Shown: positions 27,123 through 35,972 of the stretch, one piece after another
How the letters are laid out: the number at the start of each line of letters is the position of its first letter
Position numbering within the stretch: position 1 is the first letter of the stretch
Source: Asaia sp. W19
Lineage (GTDB): Bacteria > Pseudomonadota > Alphaproteobacteria > Acetobacterales > Acetobacteraceae
DNA length: 64,000 nucleotides
NCBI RefSeq assembly: GCF_003994335.1
Contig: NZ_PNQZ01000019.1
Coordinates: 2-64,001 of the forward strand
Direction of reading: 5' to 3'
Program-made: the position numbers and the translations under genes
The notes under the pieces: model-generated
What the model was told of the DNA's origin: nothing
Databases searched by the model: none
Seen by the model: only the letters and a program-made list of their open reading frames with translations

Positions 27123-27845
27123 CTATATGGACTGTGAGACGCGAAACGCCAACTGGGCAAGACCGGCAACCACTGCGGTATCGGCTCTCAGAATCAGATT
27201 CCCGAGCGAAATCGGGGTTACGGCCCCATGCGCGCCCAGCAGGCGACGTTCGGTTTCCGTGAACCCGCCCTCCGGTCCGATCAGAAGCGCATGGTCCTGG
27301 GGTACGCTCTCAACGAGCGCGCCTGGCTGTCGTTCCAGAGCCGCAAAAAGCGGCCGCGACCGATCCCATTCATCCATAACCTGCATTAGCGGGCGGAGCG
27401 GTTCGATCGCCGGTATATCGAGCCGCTCACATTGTTCGGCGGCTTCCAGCGCGATCGCGTGAAAACGCTCGGCATTGATGCGATGCGTGTTGGTACGCTC
27501 CGTAATGACCGGGCAGAAACGCGTCACCCCCATTTCGGTGCCCATGCGGAGCACGAGATCGGTGGCATCGCGCTTGAGCGGCGCAAAGACCAGAACCGGG
27601 CCATGCGTCACGACAGGGGCGCGGTGCTGTCGGGTGAGCACCGCCTGCCCCCTGTCCTTGCGCTGGATCTCCAGCCGTGCCTCCCACTCTCCCGCCTCGG
27701 CATTGAACAGGTGTACGCTATCGCCCGTCACGAGCCGGAGCACGGTCGCAAGATAACGCATCTGGCCCGGATCGAGCGCTATGGCGGCACCCTCGCCCAT
27801 CATGGGCTGCAGCGAGTCGATATGAAGCCGGGGAGCGTCCTGCAT
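27123..27845 (-). CDS. rsmE: 16S rRNA (uracil-1498-N3)-methyltransferase
   Basis: SPOUT-class methyltransferase acting on U1498 of 16S rRNA. The C-terminal knot signature LLIGPEGGFTETE and the ISLGNLILRADTAVVAGLA block are clear, as is KRDATDLVLRMGTEMGVTRFCPV in the middle. I placed the start at the ATG beginning MQDAPRLHID with GAGGG just upstream, giving 240 residues, the usual length. The longer frame would overlap ubiA. Divergent from ubiA with 75 bases between starts. Confidence 0.94.
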   Translation of the reverse strand: MQDAPRLHIDSLQPMMGEGAAIALDPGQMRYLATVLRLVTGDSVHLFNAEAGEWEARLEIQRKDRGQAVLTRQHRAPVVTHGPVLVFAPLKRDATDLVLRMGTEMGVTRFCPVITERTNTHRINAERFHAIALEAAEQCERLDIPAIEPLRPLMQVMDEWDRSRPLFAALERQPGALVESVPQDHALLIGPEGGFTETERRLLGAHGAVTPISLGNLILRADTAVVAGLAQLAFRVSQSI

Positions 27846-27920
27846 GAAACCCTCTTGATGCGCGATTGACGTTCCCCGTTCATAGACGCATTGAACCGGG
27901 ATGACGACATGGAGACCCGA

Positions 27921-28841
27921 ATGACGCGCCAGACCGTGCCCCACACCGATATACGCGCTCATGGTTGGGTAGCCCGCCTCCCTGAGGGTATCAGGCCCTA
28001 TATCCTGCTCGCACGGCTCGATCGTCCGGTCGGGACCTGGCTTTTGCTCCTGCCGGGTATCTGGGGCATTGAACTGGCCGAGGGCGCATCCTCCCTGCAT
28101 CGCGCCGCGCTGATCCTGCTTTTCGCAATTGGCTCGCTCGCGATGCGCTCGGCGGGATGCGTGGTCAATGACATCTGGGATCGCAAGATCGATGCTCAGG
28201 TCGCGCGCACGGCGGGGCGCCCCCTTGCCAGCGGCAGGCTTACGGTACGTCAGGCGCTTGTCACCCTTGCGCTTCTGCTCGCCATCGGTGCCTTCGTGTT
28301 GTTTCAGTTGCCTCCTCTATGCTGGGCTCTGGCACCGCTCGCCCTGCTGCTCGTCGGGCTTTACCCCGCCGCAAAGCGCGTGACCTGGTGGCCTCAGCTC
28401 GTCATGGGATTCACCTTCGGATTTGGTGCGCCCATGGGCTATGCCGCCAGCGCGGGCAGGATCGACTGGGTGTGTGCGTTGCTCTATGCGGGCACCATCC
28501 TCTGGCAGCTTGGATTTGATACGATATACGGGTTCCAGGACATGGATGACGATGCCCGTATCGGGGTGCGCTCTACCTCGCGGCTCTGGGCTGGACAGGC
28601 GCGTGGCTTCATCGGGAGTTGCTATGGCGCTGCCCTGCTTCTCATTGCCACAGCCATGGCGCTGTCCCCCCTTCACTGGATCGCCTGGCCGATCGCAGCC
28701 CTGGCGGCTTTCATGCTCTTTCGTCAGATCGGGCGGCTGGATATCCGCGAGCCCGCGCTCTGCCTGGCCCTTTTTCGTCAGAACGTTCCCTTCGGCATGG
28801 TGCTGGCCCTTGCCCTGATCTGCGGCAGAGCCCTCTCATGA
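27921..28841 (+). CDS. ubiA: 4-hydroxybenzoate polyprenyltransferase
   Basis: Integral membrane prenyltransferase that joins the polyprenyl chain to 4-hydroxybenzoate in ubiquinone synthesis. The first Asp motif NDIWDRKID and second YGFQDMDDD flank multiple hydrophobic helices; RLDRPVGTWLLLLP precedes the first motif as in UbiA. I chose the third possible start, an ATG with GGAG six bases upstream, giving 306 residues. The downstream methyltransferase overlaps the stop by 4 bases. The polyprenyl diphosphate donor is probably made by the synthase at 6925-7989. Confidence 0.95.
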   Translation: MTRQTVPHTDIRAHGWVARLPEGIRPYILLARLDRPVGTWLLLLPGIWGIELAEGASSLHRAALILLFAIGSLAMRSAGCVVNDIWDRKIDAQVARTAGRPLASGRLTVRQALVTLALLLAIGAFVLFQLPPLCWALAPLALLLVGLYPAAKRVTWWPQLVMGFTFGFGAPMGYAASAGRIDWVCALLYAGTILWQLGFDTIYGFQDMDDDARIGVRSTSRLWAGQARGFIGSCYGAALLLIATAMALSPLHWIAWPIAALAAFMLFRQIGRLDIREPALCLALFRQNVPFGMVLALALICGRALS

Positions 28842-29491
28842 AAGACCCCCGCACCTTCATCAGCAGTCAGACGGTCATAACGGCGGCGCCTCTGGTACCC
28901 GAGATCGCACTGCATCTCGCCACCGAGATCACGCCGATCTGGCAGGCGACAGAGGCGCATCTGGCAGCACTGAATATCGAGCCGCCTTTCTGGGCCTTTG
29001 CCTGGCCAGGAAGTCAGTTGCTGGCGCGCTTCGTCCTGGATCAGCCCGAACGGGTCAGGGAGAAGTCTGTGCTTGATTTCGCCTGTGGCGGGGGCCTTGC
29101 GGGGATCGCCTGCGCCCAGGCTGGCGCGGGGGCCGTGCGCGTCAACGATATCGATCCGCTCGCGCTCGAAGCCGCCTGCCTGAACGCCGCACTGAACAAG
29201 ATGTCTGTGTTACCGGTGACGAGCGATCTGGTCGGCATCGTGCCTGAAGGGATCGACCTGCTGCTTTGCGGCGACGTCTGCTACAATCAGCAGATGGCGG
29301 ATCGCATCATCCCCTGGCTTCGCCGCTGCGCCCGGACCATGGACGTGTGGATGGCCGATCCGGGCCGTCCCTACGCCCCTGAAGACGGTATCGAGATCCT
29401 CGTTTCGGCGACACTCCCGACGACAATGGAACTCGAAGGCAAGACCGAGCGGGAGACAAGGCTTTGCCGTATCCTCCCTTCGCCCGGCTAA
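28838..29491 (+). CDS. ETF-beta-type protein lysine methyltransferase (METTL20-like)
   Basis: Class I SAM methyltransferase of 217 residues. SAM-binding motif I is VLDFACGGGLAGIACA with the acidic VNDIDPLALEA after it. The preceding PPFWAFAWPGSQLLARF block is characteristic of the METTL20/ETFB lysine methyltransferase group, known in some alphaproteobacteria to modify electron transfer flavoprotein beta. That substrate is inferred from family resemblance only. ATGA overlap with ubiA indicates cotranscription. Ribosomal protein L11 methylation is an alternative that I consider less likely. Confidence 0.78.
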   Translation: MKDPRTFISSQTVITAAPLVPEIALHLATEITPIWQATEAHLAALNIEPPFWAFAWPGSQLLARFVLDQPERVREKSVLDFACGGGLAGIACAQAGAGAVRVNDIDPLALEAACLNAALNKMSVLPVTSDLVGIVPEGIDLLLCGDVCYNQQMADRIIPWLRRCARTMDVWMADPGRPYAPEDGIEILVSATLPTTMELEGKTERETRLCRILPSPG

Positions 29492-29498
29492 GAGATTC

Positions 29499-30533
29499 TT
29501 AGCGTCGTGCGCTCGCGGTTTGACCCTGAGGGTGGACGAAACCACCATCACGCTGGGCGTTTATGATCTCGGCATAGCTATCGCAGACGAGAGAATCGCG
29601 CAGCGCTCCGTCGGGCTCTGTATGCAGGAATTGGGTGGTTTCCGTCAGACCCTCGATCTCGGCCATGAGCGCTTCAAGCTGCGCGCCCGTCTCTTCCGCA
29701 TCACGCTCGCCACATTTGATGGCGCGCAGAAGCGCTGCCTCGGGGCGCGGGAAGGTGATGTGGCCCGTGCCCAGCAATTCTCTGGTCTGATAGCTCACGC
29801 GCAACGCGTGGCTGAGCCCCTTCCAGTCATGCCCCGTACCAGCGGCGGCCGCGCGATCACCATAGCTGGCAACAGCACGGGCCAAAAGCGCTTGCGCATC
29901 GTTCAGCCTGGTGCGGAGCGGCATTTTGCGGCCAGCACAGTCAAGATGGGCAACAGCCCTTCTCGGATCCGGCTGATCGAGCGGGACGATCGCGATATGT
30001 GAAAAGCCTGACGCCGCGATGAAGTCCGGCAGCGAGCTTCCAAGATCATCCAGCCTGGTCGAAGCGCCGTGTTCCGATCGCGCGTTGTCGATGAAATCGA
30101 CCATGCGGGTCAGTTCGGAGAGCCTCGTTCCACGCGCGCCAAGCCGCACCGCATGGGCTCGGCAATACTTCAGAAAACTCGCAGCATTCAGACCAATCAG
30201 GTTGCGCCGGTTCTCGACGATGCGGTGCCAGACCGGGTGGGGCTTCTCAAGCCAGAATTGTGACGGAGTGAAGATCATGTCGAGAGCGACGATCTGACCC
30301 TGACCCAGAAAATCGAGAAAGCGATGGAGGGCGAAACCGGTCTCATCGATATCGCCGGGCTGATTGCGCTCCCCGCGATGCTTCTTCCGTTGCTGTACGA
30401 CGACATCACGGCAGGATTGCAGGAGGATATCACGCGCATCGGGCAGGAAAACGCCATTGAGATCCGTGTCGGAAGACACGGTGTCGGTGCCATAAAGATG
30501 CGCCCCCGCGACCATGCGTATGACCGGAGTCAT
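29499..30533 (-). CDS. RlaP/YcgL-type nucleotidyltransferase (DNA polymerase beta superfamily)
   Basis: A 344-residue protein whose N-terminus holds the nucleotidyltransferase core: GAHLYGTDTVSSDTDLNGVF, i.e. the G(S/T)-type turn followed by the Asp-x-Asp metal pair. This arrangement and length match the COG3541 group, called RlaP where it occurs with RNA repair genes. The remaining ~250 residues are helical, with FLKYCRAHAVRL, KGLSHALRVSYQTRELL and LLRAIKCGE blocks. Start overlaps the HD hydrolase stop by 4 bases. No RNA ligase, Hen1 or Pnkp is nearby, so RNA repair is only one option. Substrate unknown. Confidence 0.75.
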   Translation of the reverse strand: MTPVIRMVAGAHLYGTDTVSSDTDLNGVFLPDARDILLQSCRDVVVQQRKKHRGERNQPGDIDETGFALHRFLDFLGQGQIVALDMIFTPSQFWLEKPHPVWHRIVENRRNLIGLNAASFLKYCRAHAVRLGARGTRLSELTRMVDFIDNARSEHGASTRLDDLGSSLPDFIAASGFSHIAIVPLDQPDPRRAVAHLDCAGRKMPLRTRLNDAQALLARAVASYGDRAAAAGTGHDWKGLSHALRVSYQTRELLGTGHITFPRPEAALLRAIKCGERDAEETGAQLEALMAEIEGLTETTQFLHTEPDGALRDSLVCDSYAEIINAQRDGGFVHPQGQTASARR

Positions 30534-31054
30534 GAGCGTGAACGCTCCCAGGCACTCAGCACGGTGTCGAGCGTGTCATGAATACCGCGATCCCCCTTGG
30601 TCAGAAGGGGCATCAGCAGGCGCATTTCACGCAGGAAGGTCACGGCAAAATCCTGATCGTGCCGGATGATGGAGCGGGCATTATCGAGCAGATCCGCCAG
30701 CTTTATCGTCTGCCCCTCGGCGCTCGCTCGGGCGGAATGCGCCCGATCGAGCGCCTTGCGCATTTCACGATTACCGTCTTCGGGGCGGCTGACATCGGTC
30801 AGCATCTCTACCAGAGCGCCGATATCCGGCCCGAAACGAGCGTTGATCTCGGCCTGGGTGACTGGCGTATCCTCGACCACATCATGCAGCCATGCGGCCG
30901 CCACAGCCTCGGGCCGCCCACCGGCGGTCGCCACGATCAGCGCAACCGCCTCTGGATGGACGATGTAATCCTGACCGTCATATTTGCGTTTCTGCCCGAT
31001 CGAGGCATGGGCTCGGGTCGCGAAGATCTTGGCGCGACGAACAAGGCCGTTCAT
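30530..31054 (-). CDS. HD-domain hydrolase resembling small alarmone hydrolases (MESH1/SpoT-HD)
   Basis: A 174-residue HD-superfamily enzyme. Blocks in order: RKYDGQDYIVHPEAVA, WLHDVVEDTPVT, EINARFGPDIGALVEMLTDVSR and TIKLADLLDNARS. These correspond to the metal-binding and catalytic blocks of (p)ppGpp pyrophosphohydrolases such as MESH1 and the SpoT hydrolase half. No synthetase domain is present. The start is uncertain: I used the third Met (AGAGAGAAGAG upstream), but a GTG 33 bases earlier or ATG 21 bases earlier are possible. It is translationally coupled to the RlaP-type nucleotidyltransferase; substrate assignment to ppGpp is inference. Confidence 0.75.
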   Translation of the reverse strand: MNGLVRRAKIFATRAHASIGQKRKYDGQDYIVHPEAVALIVATAGGRPEAVAAAWLHDVVEDTPVTQAEINARFGPDIGALVEMLTDVSRPEDGNREMRKALDRAHSARASAEGQTIKLADLLDNARSIIRHDQDFAVTFLREMRLLMPLLTKGDRGIHDTLDTVLSAWERSRS

Positions 31055-31146
31055 GAGCTCTTCTCTCTTGTACATCTTCCGGCTCACACCGGATCCACCC
31101 CCGGCATAGCGCAGCTCGGGCGATGCGCCGCCTCACAGCTCAGCGA

Positions 31147-32511
31147 TCAACCTCTGCGGCTGAACCGGATCGTCCGTCCCAGACTCAAACCTGCACCAAG
31201 CCAGGCAATGATCATGGCGCAGAGCAGACACAGTGTGGAGGCATGAAGACTGAACCGGAAGACACTTGCCACCAGCAAGGCGCCGAGCGTCTGCCCTCCC
31301 AGCCGGGCCACCGAGACAAGGCCACTCGCGCTACCCTCACGCCCGCGCGGAGCAGCCAGCATCATCACGCGGTTATTCGGCGGCTGGAACATGCCGAACC
31401 CCGATCCTGCGAGCCAGGTACGCCAGATGATATCGAAATTGCTGGCATCGCTGGGTAGCTGCCAGAGCAGAGCGAAGCCACACCCTGTCACAGCGAGGCC
31501 GAGACTTGAGAGCTGGGCCGCCGGAATCCGGTCTGTCCATCGACCGATCAGAAACGACATGCTCGCAACGCCAACCGCCCAGGGCGTGATCAGAAACCCC
31601 GTCACGGTAGCAGGGCGATGGAACACGGTCTCAAGCGTGAAGGGCATGGCGATGATAAAGAAATTCGACGCCACGAACCCGGTCAGCCCCACGATGAAGG
31701 CGATCAGGAACGACGGCACTCCCAGAAGATCCACCGGCACGACAGGTTCGCTCTTGCCACGCTGATAGCGCAGCAATGCCGCCCAGCACCCGACCCCGAT
31801 CCCGGACAGGGCGAGAGCGCTGAGCAAACCGCCATGCACCGCGTCGTCAACCCCAATGACCGTGAAGGTGAAAGCCGCAATCGTGAGCGCGACGGCCGGA
31901 AGATCGACGTTCTTGTCCGAGCGCGGCGTGACGGGCAAGGCAATGCTGGCCAGCCCCAGGGCGGCCAGGCCGAGCGGCACATTGATCCAGAAAATCCAGG
32001 GCCAGTCGGCCACGGACATGACAAGCGACCCAACGGTCGGCCCCAGCGCCACCCCGGTGCCGATGATCAGCCCGTTCAGGGCCAGACCCTTCCCAAGCTC
32101 TGCCTTGGGATAGATGAACCGTATGAGCGCGATGGCCACGCTCATGATGCTCGCACCCCCCATGCCCTGCAGCGCGCGGGCAAGCGCCAGTTCGAGCAGG
32201 GTATGCGACAACGCGCACAGAATGGACGCGACAAGGAAGATCGCGATCCCCAGGCGACACATCCGCGCGAAGCCGATCCGGGCCCCGATCGATGCGAGCG
32301 GCAGTAGCATCGAGAGCGAGGCGAGCTGATAGGCGTTGATCACCCAGATGGATTGCGACGATGCAATATGCAGATCATGCGCGATGCTGGGCAGAGCGAC
32401 ATTGGCGACAGCGTAATCCAGCACCGAAAGCAGGACAGCGAGCGCCACCGCCAGCATCGCCTTGGCGCGCTCGGCTCCGTACAGTCCATCTGCCTGTGGT
32501 GCCGGGCTCAT
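31147..32511 (-). CDS. MFS drug exporter, DHA2 (EmrB/QacA) type
   Basis: A 454-residue transporter with roughly 13-14 hydrophobic segments. Helix 1 carries the DHA2 motif C-like VLDYAVANVALPSIAHDL; helix 4-5 region has RALQGMGGASIMSVA and PLGLAALGLA after an FWINVP turn, the pattern of 14-helix H+ antiporters such as EmrB, SmvA and LfrA. It should export cationic or hydrophobic drugs by proton exchange; the substrate is unknown. It starts three bases after the dienelactone hydrolase stop, and the HD hydrolase follows about 90 bases later. Confidence 0.87.
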   Translation of the reverse strand: MSPAPQADGLYGAERAKAMLAVALAVLLSVLDYAVANVALPSIAHDLHIASSQSIWVINAYQLASLSMLLPLASIGARIGFARMCRLGIAIFLVASILCALSHTLLELALARALQGMGGASIMSVAIALIRFIYPKAELGKGLALNGLIIGTGVALGPTVGSLVMSVADWPWIFWINVPLGLAALGLASIALPVTPRSDKNVDLPAVALTIAAFTFTVIGVDDAVHGGLLSALALSGIGVGCWAALLRYQRGKSEPVVPVDLLGVPSFLIAFIVGLTGFVASNFFIIAMPFTLETVFHRPATVTGFLITPWAVGVASMSFLIGRWTDRIPAAQLSSLGLAVTGCGFALLWQLPSDASNFDIIWRTWLAGSGFGMFQPPNNRVMMLAAPRGREGSASGLVSVARLGGQTLGALLVASVFRFSLHASTLCLLCAMIIAWLGAGLSLGRTIRFSRRG

Positions 32512-32514
32512 GGC

Positions 32515-33264
32515 TCAGCTCTGGGCGATGAAGACGCGCTGGAACAGCGTGTTGGTCCAGGTCATCCCGGCCAGGAACAGAGCGGCGTCGAAACGCGGAG
32601 CGCCGTCACGCAGGAACGCGTGCTGACCGTCCACCTCATGCCATTCCAGAGCGACCGCAGCTGCCTCCAGTGCATCACGTATCTGCTTGCGGCCTTCATA
32701 GGGAACATGCGGGTCATGGCGTCCCCAGACCATCATGAGTTCACCCCTGATCTCGGCCGCCCGGGCCAGCGTCCCATCTGCACGCTCACCACCGAGCGTT
32801 CCGGTATGCAGATCCGTCGCATAGAAACAGGCCGTCGCCTCGATGGCCGGATGCAGCGCCGCACGAAACGCCAGATGCCCGCCCAGACACACGCCAAAGG
32901 CGCCAAACCGGCCGCTACAGGCGTCATGGCCTCGCAGCCAATCGATGAGGGCCATGTTGTCGCTGTCGAATTGCCCGATGGGTTTGGTATATTTGAGGTC
33001 GTTACCACGATCCGTGCCTGGCTTGTCATAGGCCAGCACGCAGCCCGGAGCCTCATATTCATGATAAACTTCCGGCACGGCTACCAGATAGCCCTGCCCG
33101 GCAATCATGGCCGCCAGGCGCTCGATGGGTGCCGTTACCTGATAGATCTCGGAAAAAAGCAGCACTGCCGGGAAATGACCGGGGCGCGTCGGCCGAAAGA
33201 GGTGGACCCGCATCGTCCCTGTCGGGGTGTCGATATCTGCTTTCTCGTCGCTACGAATCAGCAC
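32515..33264 (-). CDS. Dienelactone hydrolase family protein
   Basis: Alpha/beta hydrolase of 249 residues with the Cys-His-Asp triad typical of dienelactone hydrolases: nucleophile in GVCLGGH, Asp in WGRHDPHVP, His in VDGQHAF. The FSEIYQVTAPIERLA block with Glu is also family-typical. I chose a GTG start because GAAGGAGAG lies six bases before it; the longer open frame begins 29 codons upstream without such a site. The real substrate (lactone or ester) is unknown. Likely cotranscribed with the MFS exporter. Confidence 0.87.
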   Translation of the reverse strand: MLIRSDEKADIDTPTGTMRVHLFRPTRPGHFPAVLLFSEIYQVTAPIERLAAMIAGQGYLVAVPEVYHEYEAPGCVLAYDKPGTDRGNDLKYTKPIGQFDSDNMALIDWLRGHDACSGRFGAFGVCLGGHLAFRAALHPAIEATACFYATDLHTGTLGGERADGTLARAAEIRGELMMVWGRHDPHVPYEGRKQIRDALEAAAVALEWHEVDGQHAFLRDGAPRFDAALFLAGMTWTNTLFQRVFIAQS

Positions 33265-33527
33265 GGAAATCTCTCCTTCAACGGTGATGGAATCGGGCGA
33301 GCCGATCACGCAGGGCTTTCGTGCATAGAGCCTCCGGGGTCGCGGCGCCATGCCCGCCGCAAGCGCCGACTCGCGTCACCCCCCACAACGTCCGTTGGAT
33401 CGATCCAGAAATCCCGACGCGCAAAGCCAGCGAGGATGCGGGTTGTAAGAAACCTGCCCAATATGTGAACATCCTGACAGGGTTCGACACGTTGACAGAA
33501 ACCCGTTTCGGCCCCCGAGATCACGCC

Positions 33528-34868
33528 ATGTCTGCGCTTTTTGCCATCTCCCTTGCCTCCGCCGCGATCCTCGCGATCGTCGTCCTCATCGCCTATTTCA
33601 GGCTCAACCCGTTCATCGTGCTGTTCACGACATCGCTTGCTCTCGCGCTCGCCGCCGGAATGCCTGCCGACAAGGTGGTGAAATCCTTCGAGGAGGGCGC
33701 GGGCCATGTGCTCGGCCATGTCGGGACCGTGATCGCGCTCGGTACGATGCTGGGCAAGATGCTGGCCGAATCAGGAGGGGCAGACCGGATCGCCCTGACG
33801 ATTTCGAACCGCGCGGGCCGGTCGCGTGTGGACTGGGCCATGATGATCATCGGGCTCCTTATCGGACTCCCGGTGTTTTTCGAGGTCGGGTTCGTACTGC
33901 TTATCCCGCTCGCTTTCGTGCTGGCGGCGCGTACCGATATGCCGCTGCTGCGCGTGGCCCTGCCCATGGGCGCAGCACTGTCCGTGACCCATGCCATGAT
34001 CCCGCCCCATCCGGCGACCCTGCTGGCACTCTCGGCCTATCATGCCAATACCGGCCATACGATCTTCCTGGGTATCCTGATCGGCACACCCATTGCGATC
34101 ATCGCCGGACCGCTTTTCGCGCGGTTCATCGCACCGCGCGTTCCGCTGACAGAGGCCAATCCGCTGGCCGAACAATTCGTCAATCGCGAGCAACCCAAGA
34201 ACATGCCGGGCTTTGCGATTACGGTGTTCACCATTCTTTCGCCCGTCGTGCTCATGCTGGTCGCCTCGGTAGCCGATCGCGTCTCGGCGCCCGACACGAC
34301 ACTGAATACGGCGCTCCATTTCATCGGCAATACCGATATCGCCCTCGTTCTGGCAGTGATCCTGTCCTTCTACGTTCTAGGTCTGGCGCGCGGTTTCTCC
34401 CGTGAGACGATCCTGCATTTTACCAATGAGTGCCTTGGCCCGACCGCGCTGATCATGCTTCTGGTTGGAGCCGGCGGTGGTTTTGGCCGCGAACTGGTCG
34501 ATAGTGGTGTGTCCAAGGTAATCACCGACACGGCGCTGAATTTCAACGTCCCAATTCTGGTGCTGGGCTGGCTTCTGGCCGTGATCGTGCGTGTGGCCTG
34601 TGGCTCGGCGACTGTTGCCATGAGCACGGCCTCGAGCATTGCCGGACCGATCCTTCTCAAGAGCCATGGCGTCTCGCCCGAACTCATGGTGCTTGTTACG
34701 GGTGCCGGTTCGGTCGCCTTCGGCCCCATGAATGATGCGGGCTTCTGGCAGATCAAGGAATATCTGGGCCTGACCGTGCCCCAGACCATCAAGACCTGGT
34801 GCGTGATCGAAACCCTGATCGCGTTTCTTGGCCTCGGCTTCTGCCTTCTGGCCTCGCTGGTGATCTGA
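33528..34868 (+). CDS. Gluconate permease, GntP family
   Basis: Inner-membrane H+ symporter for gluconate or a related sugar acid, 446 residues with 12-14 hydrophobic segments. Family blocks include RLNPFIVLFTTSLALALAAG, GLPVFFEVGFVLLIPL, the PPHPATLLAL motif, VRVACGSATVAMSTASSIAGP and FGPMNDAGFWQIKEY near the C-terminus. Uptake of gluconate fits the incomplete sugar oxidation of acetic acid bacteria (inference). The ATG before SALFAISLA is used; no clear ribosome site. A LysR-type gene converges on it. Confidence 0.92.
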   Translation: MSALFAISLASAAILAIVVLIAYFRLNPFIVLFTTSLALALAAGMPADKVVKSFEEGAGHVLGHVGTVIALGTMLGKMLAESGGADRIALTISNRAGRSRVDWAMMIIGLLIGLPVFFEVGFVLLIPLAFVLAARTDMPLLRVALPMGAALSVTHAMIPPHPATLLALSAYHANTGHTIFLGILIGTPIAIIAGPLFARFIAPRVPLTEANPLAEQFVNREQPKNMPGFAITVFTILSPVVLMLVASVADRVSAPDTTLNTALHFIGNTDIALVLAVILSFYVLGLARGFSRETILHFTNECLGPTALIMLLVGAGGGFGRELVDSGVSKVITDTALNFNVPILVLGWLLAVIVRVACGSATVAMSTASSIAGPILLKSHGVSPELMVLVTGAGSVAFGPMNDAGFWQIKEYLGLTVPQTIKTWCVIETLIAFLGLGFCLLASLVI

Positions 34869-34918
34869 CCAAGGGCGGGCCGATACGGCGCCTAGGGGCG
34901 TTCCTTCTGAACACTGAC

Positions 34919-35875
34919 CTACGAGGGGCGCCCCCGCGAGGAGCCTTCCTCCAGGAGGTTTTCCTCCGGGAGGATCGAGTGGGTGAAATGCTCCAGGCAG
35001 GTTTTGCGCCATGCCTCACCAGCCGGTGAAAGCCCATGGTCCCGCCGCGTGGCGAGTGCCCAATCGAAACCCATGACAGGTGAGTGCAGATGCAGCGCCC
35101 TCACCCCCTCCATCCAGACGCCACGACACAGGGCGGAAGGGATGATACCGAGCCCGAGCCCCGACCGGACCATGGCCATGAGCAGATGGATATCCCCTGT
35201 GCGCCCAACCACGCGCGGCTTCGCGCCATGCCCGGCATAGGCCTGAAGGATGAAACGGTTGATCTTGAAGTCCTCTCGGAGCAGCGCCACCCGCTCCTGG
35301 ATGATTTCCGACAGGGCGCAGGAACGCCGTTCCGCGAGGTCATGGGCGTCAGGCACTACGAGGCAGAGATGGTCCCGCCCGAGAGGGTAAAAATGCAGCG
35401 CTTCTTCACCGCCAGGCACGATGAGTGCCGCAATTTCTGTCTGTCCTCCACGCAAGCGCGGCATAAGCTTTTCAGACGGTGATTCGTCGATTTCGAGCAT
35501 CACGCCGGGATGCTCACGACAAAAACTCTCGATGATTGCGGGGAAGCATACCGAGGAAAGCGCCGGAGGTACGGTGACGCGCAAACGCCCCTCCAGGCCC
35601 TGACTGTCTCTACCCATGATGTCGCGCAGGCTCATCTCCTCTCGCAAGGTACGCTCGGCGTAACGCCTCAGGACTTCCCCCTTCTCGGTCAGGGCAATCG
35701 CTTTTCTACCCCTGACGATCAGTTGCGTGCCGAGCTTTGTCTCGAGAGACTGGACACTCTGGCTGACCGAAGGCTGACTGACATGTAGCGCTTCGCTGGC
35801 TCTGACGAATCCCCCCTGACAGACAACCGCAAGGAAATGGCTCAATTCACGAAAAGTGATCTGCGGGGGTACCAT
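34919..35875 (-). CDS. LysR-type transcriptional regulator
   Basis: A 318-residue LTTR. Winged helix-turn-helix at residues ~8-65: FRELSHFLAVVCQGGFVRASEALHVSQ as scaffold, then SVSQSVQSLE as recognition helix. A periplasmic-binding-type effector domain follows from ~90 (RLRVTVPPAL; ALSEIIQERVALL). It is divergent from the YitT gene, and a palindrome overlaps its start codon, so autoregulation and control of yitT are the obvious hypotheses. It is also tail to tail with the gluconate permease. The effector is unknown. Confidence 0.9.
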   Translation of the reverse strand: MVPPQITFRELSHFLAVVCQGGFVRASEALHVSQPSVSQSVQSLETKLGTQLIVRGRKAIALTEKGEVLRRYAERTLREEMSLRDIMGRDSQGLEGRLRVTVPPALSSVCFPAIIESFCREHPGVMLEIDESPSEKLMPRLRGGQTEIAALIVPGGEEALHFYPLGRDHLCLVVPDAHDLAERRSCALSEIIQERVALLREDFKINRFILQAYAGHGAKPRVVGRTGDIHLLMAMVRSGLGLGIIPSALCRGVWMEGVRALHLHSPVMGFDWALATRRDHGLSPAGEAWRKTCLEHFTHSILPEENLLEEGSSRGRPS

Positions 35876-35938
35876 AGGTAGAATCCTATATAGCCGATCT
35901 GAAGATCATATTATCTTATTGCTATAGGCAGGCGTAAA
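35874..35938. promoter_or_regulatory. Inverted repeats between divergent lysR and yitT
   Basis: The 97-base gap is AT-rich and holds ATAGG-N6-CCTAT (35874-35889, overlapping the lysR start codon), GATCT-GA-AGATC (35896-35907) and a further CTATAGG (35932-35938) that repeats one half-site of the first palindrome. LysR-type regulators bind such T-N11-A-like dyads in the divergent region. The exact operator is not determinable from sequence. Confidence 0.4.
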
Positions 35939-35972
35939 GCAGGCGCTTTCACGCAATTGCGAGTTCGCTCCC

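Noticed and set aside
31618..32307. 229-codon plus-strand frame opposite the MFS exporter
   Set aside because: Extremely Arg/Asp/Gln-rich, typical of the complement of a hydrophobic membrane protein.
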